DNA from: Oscillospiraceae bacterium
Lineage (GTDB): Bacteria > Bacillota > Clostridia > Oscillospirales > Oscillospiraceae
Assembly (NCBI GenBank): GCA_910575695.1
Contig: CAJTGJ010000027.1
Span: 1-57,628, forward strand
DNA: 57,628 nt
Reading direction: 5' to 3'
In this document: in pieces, positions 52,140 through 57,628 of the stretch
Layout: every line of letters starts with the position of its first letter
How positions within the stretch are numbered: position 1 is the stretch's first letter
Made by a program: the position numbers and the translations under genes
Notes under the pieces: model-generated
Database searches by the model: none
The model's input: the letters and a program-made list of their open reading frames with translations, nothing else
What the model was told of the DNA's origin: nothing

Positions 52140-52548
52140 ACTGTCACACTCCTTCCAAACACATAGGCAAACACCTGCGTCAGAGCGGGACCATCCCGCC
52201 CTGACCTAACTATACCACAAACAGGGCCCGGGGGAAAGAAGTTTTTTTGAAATATTTTGTAAGAACCGGCAAAACCTTGTGGAACAGCGCATAACGCCGC
52301 ATTTCCTGACAGCAAACCACCCCAATTACTACGGATTTACTACCAAGGGATGAGCTTTGATACGACGAAACACCGGGAAATGCGGACATACGGTTTTGCG
52401 CCGCCCTTTGAACTGCCCTCTAAAATCACATATTGCCCGACTGGATAGGCCGTCTTTTCTGCATGGGAAAGGCGGCTTTTTCCATGCCCGTACATAGCCG
52501 TCTGTTTCGCCGCAGGCGGCTAAATCTATGAAAGGAGGGAACCCCAAA
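52140..52548. other. 409-bp gap at the likely mobile-element boundary
   Basis: The left part holds the presumed NfeD promoter (minus strand TATAGT, 52209-52214, weak -35). From about 52330 the sequence changes character. A small hairpin-like GCCGTC..GGCGGCTTTTT element (52451-52485) and GCCGCAGGCGGC precede parA. No integrase, repeat pair or attachment core could be fixed from one end only. Confidence 0.5.
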
Positions 52549-53370
52549 ATGGCGAAACCGAAAGTGATAAGCGTAGCAAATCAAAAAGGCGGAGTTGGCA
52601 AAAGCACGACCGTCTACAACCTGGGGGCCGGTCTTGCGCTGGAAGGAAAGAAAGTTCTCCTGCTGGACGTAGACCCCCAGGGTGATCTGACCAAAATGCT
52701 GGGCCAGCGCAAGCCACACGACCTGCCCCTGACCCTTGCCAATGCCATGAACGACGTTGTGGCCGGGACAATGCCCCGCGACCACCCGGAGATCATGCAG
52801 CACCATGAGGGCTTTGACTTTGTGCCGGGAAACCGCAGCCTGTCCGCCGTGGAGGTGGGGCTGGTGAACGTGATGAGCCGGGAAACGGTGCTACGGCAGT
52901 ATGTGGACAGCGTAAAGCGGGATTATGACTATGTTCTGCTGGATTGCCGTCCCTCGCTGGGTATGCTGGTCATCAACGCTCTGTCCGCGTCGGATCATGT
53001 GCTTGTCCCTGTCCAGGCGGACTATCTGGCGGCGGAGGACATGACCGAGCTGGTGGGGACGGTGCGGAGCATCCAGCGTCAGATCAATCCCCGGCTGAAG
53101 ATCGGCGGCGTGTTCCTGACGATGGCGAATGAAACCACGTTCCGCAAGGACATCGTGAACAGCGTCAAGGCCAATTTCGGGCGTCACCTGCCCGTTATGG
53201 ACGCGGTGATCCCGGCAACGGTGCGGCTGGCGGAGGTCAGCACAGCGGACAAGAGTATTTTCCAGCATGAACCCAGGGGGCGGGCGGCGGAAGCCTACCG
53301 CAGTCTGACAAAGGAGGTGTTGAAGATTGGCGAAAAGCAGCGCAGCCGGACTTCTGACCTCAGTCGATAG
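52549..53370 (+). CDS. parA: ParA-family ATPase
   Basis: 273 residues. Deviant Walker A motif KGGVGKST in VISVANQKGGVGKSTTVYNL, DVDPQGDLT for the Walker A' region, and YVLLDCRPSLGMLVINAL for Walker B. With ParB it segregates plasmids or excised conjugative elements. AAAGGAGGG precedes the ATG (52549). The gene overlaps parB by 44 bp. Its sequence and the downstream exported genes resemble the front region of Tn1549-like integrative conjugative elements (from general knowledge). Confidence 0.93.
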   Translation: MAKPKVISVANQKGGVGKSTTVYNLGAGLALEGKKVLLLDVDPQGDLTKMLGQRKPHDLPLTLANAMNDVVAGTMPRDHPEIMQHHEGFDFVPGNRSLSAVEVGLVNVMSRETVLRQYVDSVKRDYDYVLLDCRPSLGMLVINALSASDHVLVPVQADYLAAEDMTELVGTVRSIQRQINPRLKIGGVFLTMANETTFRKDIVNSVKANFGRHLPVMDAVIPATVRLAEVSTADKSIFQHEPRGRAAEAYRSLTKEVLKIGEKQRSRTSDLSR

Positions 53371-54283
53371 TATGTTCACCACCCAGGAGGAACGGGACAA
53401 CGCCCAGCGCAGCTATGTGACCGACTTGCCCATCGCTGAAATCAGCGACTTTCCCAACCACCCGTTCAAGGTGCGGATGGACGAGAGTATGACAGAAATG
53501 GTGTCGAGTGTAAAGGAGCGTGGTGTCCTTTCCCCGGTGCTGGTGCGGCCCATGCCGGACGGTGGCTATCAGATGGTGTCCGGCCATCGACGTAAAATGG
53601 CGGCGGAGCTGGCAGAGCTGCCCACAGTGCCCTGCATTGTCCGGGAGCTGACAGACGATGAAGCCATCATCATCATGGTGGACAGCAATCTCCAACGGGA
53701 GCAAGTTCTGCCTTCTGAGAAAGCCTTTGCCTATAAGATGAAGCTGGATGCTATGAAACGGCAAGGACAGAGAACAGATTTAACTTGTGAGCCAGTGGCG
53801 CACAAGTTAAAAGGAATGAAATCACGGGACATTGTTGCCGAACAGGCTGGTGAAAGTAAAGACCAAATTCGGCGCTATATTCGGCTAACCAACCTTATTC
53901 CCGAAATCATTGACATGGTGGACAATTCTGTACTGAAAGAAAAAGGGCAGTTACAAATGGCCCTGCGTCCCGCCGTGGAGCTGTCCTATCTGACCGAGGC
54001 CGAGCAAAAGGACTTGTTGGAAACCATGACCGTTGAAGATTGCACCCCCTCCCACGCCCAGGCCATCAAGATCAGGGACTTTTCCGAAAAGGGCAAGCTG
54101 AATCCTGATGTGATTTTGTCCATCATGCAGGAGGAAAAGCCCAATCAGGTGGAGCAATTCAAAATGCCCCGGAACCGCATCGACAAGTTTTTCCCTGCGG
54201 GGACGCCCGCACAGAAAATCGAGGACACCATCGTGAAAGCGTTGGAGATGTACCGCAGGCGGGAAAGGGGGCGGGAGCGGTGA
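53327..54283 (+). CDS. parB: ParB/Spo0J-family partition protein
   Basis: 318 residues from a TTG start (53327) with AAAGGAGG 9 nt upstream. N-terminal ParB nuclease-like/CTPase domain: IAEISDFPNHPFKVR, SSVKERGVLSPVLVRPM, MVSGHRRKMAAELAE (GHRR box), MVDSNLQREQVLPSEKAFAY. A central HTH follows (KSRDIVAEQAGESKDQIRRY), then an Arg-rich C-terminus. Partner of ParA. A stretch around residues 147-165 (RTDLTCEPVAHKLKG) interrupts the usual KMKLDA-to-HTH spacing, as in mobile-element ParB proteins. Confidence 0.93.
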   Translation: MAKSSAAGLLTSVDSMFTTQEERDNAQRSYVTDLPIAEISDFPNHPFKVRMDESMTEMVSSVKERGVLSPVLVRPMPDGGYQMVSGHRRKMAAELAELPTVPCIVRELTDDEAIIIMVDSNLQREQVLPSEKAFAYKMKLDAMKRQGQRTDLTCEPVAHKLKGMKSRDIVAEQAGESKDQIRRYIRLTNLIPEIIDMVDNSVLKEKGQLQMALRPAVELSYLTEAEQKDLLETMTVEDCTPSHAQAIKIRDFSEKGKLNPDVILSIMQEEKPNQVEQFKMPRNRIDKFFPAGTPAQKIEDTIVKALEMYRRRERGRER

Positions 54284-54478
54284 ACGTCACACCTGGGGGA
54301 TATTCTGCCCTTTTGCGGCCCTGGCACCTCCCACGCCCTCCCCCTCTCACACTCTCCCCCTCCAAACCTGCTGTACCTGCTGAAAAGAAAGGCTCTGCCC
54401 ATCCTTTTTTCAGCCGGTAAAAACCTTTGGAGAGAAGCGCGCCAGCGCACGAACCATCAAACACCGGGCACCGTTTGA
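54284..54478 (+). other. gene-free stretch after parB
   Basis: C-rich, then a TTTTTTCAGCC segment; no gene recognised. It leads into the hairpin at 54479-54503. Confidence 0.4.
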
Positions 54479-54503
54479 CCCCGTGGACGCCACGGGGCTT
54501 TTT
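54479..54503 (+). terminator. terminator between parB and the surface-protein genes
   Basis: CCCCGTGG (54479-54486) / CCACGGGG (54490-54497), 3-nt loop, followed by CTTTTTT. Confidence 0.85.
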
Positions 54504-54539
54504 TGCGCCCAAAATCAACAAATTGGAGGTACTTTTTCT

Positions 54540-55484
54540 ATGAAGCGGAAAACCATCACCCACGCGGCTCGGCTGCTGTGCGTCCTGGCCCTTGCCATGA
54601 CCATGACCACCGCCGCCTTTGCCGCCGACCCGCCTGAACCCGCCCAGCCGTCCCCCTGTTATCCCACCGCCGTCACCCGGAGCGAGGACGGCGGCGAGAT
54701 CAGGAAGATGTACGACCTGGGGCCGGAGGACGACCCCGCTGGCATCCCCCGTTCCGACTTCGAGCAGGAGGGCTACCACTACACCCTCACCGACCTGCTG
54801 AAACAGGAGCTTCCCGCCAATGAAAGCCGTCAGCACACCGAAACCGTGTCCGTGCCCAGCCAGAGCAAGGACATGGGCGCGGTGCTGGCCCTTCTCCCGC
54901 AGACAAAGGAGTTCATCACCGAGGACGGCCTTGCCGGGACGCTGGCCCTGAAGCTGGACACGGTGAAGGTGGAGGTGGCCGGGTATGGCAGCTCCACCAA
55001 GACCCTGACCGCCAGCCGCACCTACCCCGGCCTTGCCGACCAGGACACGCAGTATATCCCCAAGTCCATCACCGACAACGGCCACTCCCTGACACTCCAG
55101 ACCGTGAACTGGCAGACCGAGGGGGACGGCCACTTCACCGCCGTGGCGTCCTACTCCGGCTCCGCCACCAGCTCCTATGTGAAGGGCTACACCGTCACCG
55201 CCGACTACGCTGGCACCGTCAGCCGTATCAACCTGAATAAAATCCGCTATGTGGCGATCTTTGAGGGCACCGCCCTGGAACCCGCCCCTACCGAGGAACC
55301 CGGCGACACCTCTGACCCCGGCCTGACCGACCCCGCCGACCCCACCGCTCCCGTTGACCCCGCCGACCCCACCGGCCAGGACACCCCCACCGGCGAGAAG
55401 AACGGCGTCCTGCCCGTGGTTGCCGTTGTCGTGGTGGTGCTACTGGGCGGCGGCGTGTTCTACTTCATCAAACGCAGGAGGTAA
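54540..55484 (+). CDS. exported, tail-anchored surface protein
   Basis: 314 residues. Signal peptide to about residue 28 (LLCVLALAMTMTTAAFAA). A beta-rich ectodomain follows with YSGSATSSYVKGYTVTADYA-like strands. Next is a Pro/Asp/Thr linker of repeated DPADPT units (about residues 255-280), then TPTGEKNG, a membrane span VLPVVAVVVVVLLGGGVFYF and a basic tail IKRRR. This is the layout of a sortase substrate, but no canonical LPxTG is present. The sortase gene starts 6 bp later. TTGGAGG precedes the ATG at 54540. Function unknown. Confidence 0.82.
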   Translation: MKRKTITHAARLLCVLALAMTMTTAAFAADPPEPAQPSPCYPTAVTRSEDGGEIRKMYDLGPEDDPAGIPRSDFEQEGYHYTLTDLLKQELPANESRQHTETVSVPSQSKDMGAVLALLPQTKEFITEDGLAGTLALKLDTVKVEVAGYGSSTKTLTASRTYPGLADQDTQYIPKSITDNGHSLTLQTVNWQTEGDGHFTAVASYSGSATSSYVKGYTVTADYAGTVSRINLNKIRYVAIFEGTALEPAPTEEPGDTSDPGLTDPADPTAPVDPADPTGQDTPTGEKNGVLPVVAVVVVVLLGGGVFYFIKRRR

Positions 55485-55490
55485 TGCACC

Positions 55491-56315
55491 ATGAAAAAAC
55501 TGACCATGCTTTTTTCCGTTCTGTGCCTGACGCTGGCCCTGACCGTCCCCGCCAGCGCCCTGGAATATAACATCGACGGCCCCGGCGACCCGGAGTACGG
55601 CAAGTCCACTTCCATCGAGCCGGTCGTCACGGCTGACCGGGGCGAACTGCCCAACGTGGACGTGAGCAAGAACGCGGCCCTGATCCCGCCCACGTTCGGA
55701 AGCCCCACCGCCTACACCCTGAACACGGGCAACCCCCTGACCCCCAATCTGGCCCCCGGCTATATGCTGGGTGATGGTGTTATCATCAACGGCAATACCG
55801 GCGTCACCGTGGCCCCGCCCGACTTCAACACCATCTCCAGCGGCATCGTATCCGGCAGCGGCACCAATACCGGGGGCACAGCCACCCCCACCCCCTCCAC
55901 CGGCTTCACGGAGGTCACGTCCGACCTCTACTACCAGGGCGGCTATCTGGCGACCCTGAAAATCCCCAGCCTGAATGTGAACGTCAAGGTGTACGAGGGC
56001 ACAAGCAGCTCCGTCCTGGCGAAAGGGGCGGGCCATTTTGAGGACACCAGCATTTGGGACGGCAACTGCGCCATCGCCGGTCACAACCGTGGGGCCAACT
56101 GCTACTTTGGCGACATCCACAACCTGAACGTGGGCGACACCATCACCCTGACCACCCGGCTGGGCACCCGCACCTACTCCGTCACCAGCGTGAACAAGAT
56201 CAGCGAAACCGACAACTCCTTGCTGGCCCCCACCGCCGAAAACTGCATCACCCTGTTCACCTGTGTTCGCAATCAGAGCGCCTACCGCTGGGCTGTCCGG
56301 GCCGTGGAGGTCTGA
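55491..56315 (+). CDS. sortase-family transpeptidase
   Basis: 274 residues. Signal peptide or N-terminal anchor MKKLTMLFSVLCLTLALTVP, a Thr/Gly-rich spacer (100-140), then a C-terminal sortase domain (about 145-274). The catalytic residues are His198 (AIAGHNRG), Cys258 (ITLFTCVRN) and Arg266 (SAYRWAVRAV). Sortases cleave a sorting signal and attach the protein to peptidoglycan or to a pilin Lys. The ribosome site lies in the end of the previous gene, so the two are coupled. The domain is close to class B/D in length, but the class cannot be fixed by eye. Confidence 0.88.
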   Translation: MKKLTMLFSVLCLTLALTVPASALEYNIDGPGDPEYGKSTSIEPVVTADRGELPNVDVSKNAALIPPTFGSPTAYTLNTGNPLTPNLAPGYMLGDGVIINGNTGVTVAPPDFNTISSGIVSGSGTNTGGTATPTPSTGFTEVTSDLYYQGGYLATLKIPSLNVNVKVYEGTSSSVLAKGAGHFEDTSIWDGNCAIAGHNRGANCYFGDIHNLNVGDTITLTTRLGTRTYSVTSVNKISETDNSLLAPTAENCITLFTCVRNQSAYRWAVRAVEV

Positions 56316-56415
56316 TACCCGCTGAAAAGGTATTCGCACGTTGGACTGTTTTCTCCCTTTGTGGTACTGTTGGGACAGCAAAGCCCCGAACATATCACAT
56401 AGGAGGTCGTTCATA

Positions 56416-57252
56416 ATGAAAAACAGTCTGAACCGCTTGCTTGCCGGGATCGCCTGCACCGTCCTTGTCGCCGGTTTGAGCGTTCCGGCCCACGCCGCAG
56501 AAGCCCAGCCGGAACCCTACACCATCAGCGCCGCCCAATGGAGCCGGGAGGACTTCTCCCAGGACGCCAACCCGGACGTGTTCACCGCCACTTACGACCG
56601 GGCACTCTACAATGCCATCCGGCAGACGTTGGTGGACGGCACCAGCGACACCGCCCCCGCCTACACGATGGTGGGCGACAGCGAGTACAGCGCCGTCAAG
56701 AACCTGTTGGCCCGGATGGAGGGCGTTGTGCGGTATGAGCATCACGTCCCGGAGAACTTCACCAACTACTGGCAGCACCTGGACTATTTCGCTGTGTCCG
56801 CCGCCATGCCGGAGAATTACCAAGCGCCCTTTGACTTCATCCAGCCCATCATCGCAGAAGCGGCGGAGCTGGACACGGACAGCGAAAAGGTGGAGTACCT
56901 GAACGACTACCTGTGTACCCTGCTGGCCTACAAAAAGGGCAAGACGGCGGGCGTGACCCGCACCTTTACCCAGCACAGCGGGGAACTTCAAGCGGCCTGC
57001 GGCTCCTACGCCAGAGCGTTCAAATTCCTGTGCGGGGCGGCTGGCATCCCCTGCTTCACCATCAGCACCAGCAATCACACCTGGAATATGGTCTACGCGG
57101 ACGGCCAGTGGCTCCATGTGGACGTGTCCCTGAACGACCTGACAAACAGCCATTCCATGCTGCTTCGGGAAACCTACCCCAATCATCCAGACCGAGCGCC
57201 GGAGCAGACGGCTTTCCTGAAAGAGCTGTTCGTCCCCGGCTCGACTAAGTAA
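56416..57252 (+). CDS. exported transglutaminase-like protein
   Basis: 278 residues. Signal peptide LLAGIACTVLVAGLSVPAHA (cleavage about residue 28). The transglutaminase-like core has Cys195 (LQAACGSYARAFKFLCGAAG), His221 (SNHTWNMVYADGQW) and Asp236 (LHVDVSLND), the papain-like triad order of this family. Members act as proteases, amidases or crosslinkers at the cell surface. AGGAGG lies 9 nt upstream. It is located between the sortase and thioester-type adhesin genes. Confidence 0.88.
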   Translation: MKNSLNRLLAGIACTVLVAGLSVPAHAAEAQPEPYTISAAQWSREDFSQDANPDVFTATYDRALYNAIRQTLVDGTSDTAPAYTMVGDSEYSAVKNLLARMEGVVRYEHHVPENFTNYWQHLDYFAVSAAMPENYQAPFDFIQPIIAEAAELDTDSEKVEYLNDYLCTLLAYKKGKTAGVTRTFTQHSGELQAACGSYARAFKFLCGAAGIPCFTISTSNHTWNMVYADGQWLHVDVSLNDLTNSHSMLLRETYPNHPDRAPEQTAFLKELFVPGSTK

Positions 57253-57277
57253 GACAACCGAACAAGCGCATCGGATA

Positions 57278-57305
57278 GGCAGACTGTGAAAACAGCCTGC
57301 CTTTT
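57278..57305 (+). terminator. hairpin between the transglutaminase-like and adhesin genes
   Basis: GGCAG-ACTGT / ACAG-CCTGCC with a GAAA loop, followed by TTTTCTT. It is terminator-like but partial readthrough is possible. Confidence 0.65.
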
Positions 57306-57332
57306 CTTATGCCCGGAAAGAAAGGAGAACCC

Positions 57333-57628
57333 ATGAAACACAAGCATTTCAACCGCCTGCTGTCCATGCTGCTGGTGGTGGCTACGCTGTTTGGCCTGAT
57401 GGCCGTTCCCGCCAGCGCCGCCTCGCTGGGCGACAGCGGCACCGTTACCATCCAACAGGCCGGGTACGGCAACTATCTGTCCAAGAAGAACGGCGGCACC
57501 ATCGGCGGCGGCTACTGGAAGTACACCAGTAACAACGGCGTGACCGGCACCGCCTACTGCGTCAACCACGGGCTGAAAGGGGTATCCCCCTCCAAGGCCC
57601 TGACGGTGCAGGAGTACAACCGGGAACC
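57333..57628 (+). CDS. thioester-type surface adhesin/pilin, 5' part only
   Basis: First 98 codons; the gene runs off the right edge. Signal peptide LLSMLLVVATLFGLMAVPAS, mature start near residue 30. The segment GTAYCVNHG (Cys76) is typical of the thioester domain (TED) N-terminus in Gram-positive adhesins, where this Cys bonds to a Gln further on to make a reactive thioester. The Gln partner (a TQxxxW-like motif) would lie outside the window. AAAGGAGAA precedes the ATG. The identification rests on the Cys motif and the setting. Confidence 0.65.
   Translation, partial: MKHKHFNRLLSMLLVVATLFGLMAVPASAASLGDSGTVTIQQAGYGNYLSKKNGGTIGGGYWKYTSNNGVTGTAYCVNHGLKGVSPSKALTVQEYNRE

Overview
The window is GC-rich DNA from an anaerobic, spore-forming Firmicute, most likely an Oscillospiraceae-type gut bacterium (Flavonifractor/Lawsonibacter/Oscillibacter-like; inference). 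Supporting this are a T-box riboswitch ahead of pheST, dipicolinate synthase genes dpaA/dpaB (endospores), rubrerythrin, strong Shine-Dalgarno sites before nearly every gene, sigma-A promoters with 17-18 bp spacing, PadR/HAAS and PadR/DUF2812 modules, and a giant SLH-anchored surface protein. No rRNA, tRNA or CRISPR lies inside the window, but the left edge carries three tandem leftward promoters of the kind that drive rRNA operons.

Layout. 1-3.7 kb: tandem leftward promoters, an FAD-dependent dehydrogenase, a membrane-bound XRE regulator and upp. 3.7-6.6 kb: a second membrane-bound XRE regulator and gltX. 6.7-10.7 kb: a structured non-coding stretch, then a leftward cluster nnrD - lipoprotein - alr - mazF - small secreted protein. 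10.75-15.3 kb: divergent from it, a T-box leader, a small PC4/YdbC-like ssDNA-binding gene, pheS and an unusually long pheT. 15.3-19.2 kb: a PadR/DUF2812 pair with a perfect operator palindrome, then polA. 19.3-22.7 kb: four overlapping or nearly abutting genes (nucleoside phosphorylase, rimI, double-GNAT, tsaD). 22.7-26.9 kb: leftward genes for two paralogous membrane microproteins, a LytTR/DUF3021 pair, corA with a long structured leader, and dpaAB. 27-31.7 kb: rubrerythrin, pncB, a DUF362 protein and a HAAS/PadR operon.

31.9-48.5 kb is one gene on the minus strand. It encodes a predicted 5,510-residue exported protein: signal peptide, Cys/His-rich N-terminus, a very long array of MBG/Ig-like and YDG modules, and C-terminal SLH domains. 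The array is nested. Nine supermodules alternate between long (about 1.8-2.1 kb) and short (about 1.0 kb), giving a higher-order unit of about 3 kb repeated four times.

48.6-52.1 kb: purF and an NfeD - SPFH(stomatin-like) - DUF4177 operon. From about 52.3 kb to the right edge the content changes to what looks like the front of an integrative conjugative element: parA, parB, then consecutive exported proteins (a tail-anchored surface protein, a sortase, a transglutaminase-like protein and the start of a thioester-type adhesin). The last three are all related to families that make or rearrange covalent bonds at the cell surface, which is the most system-like feature outside the giant protein.
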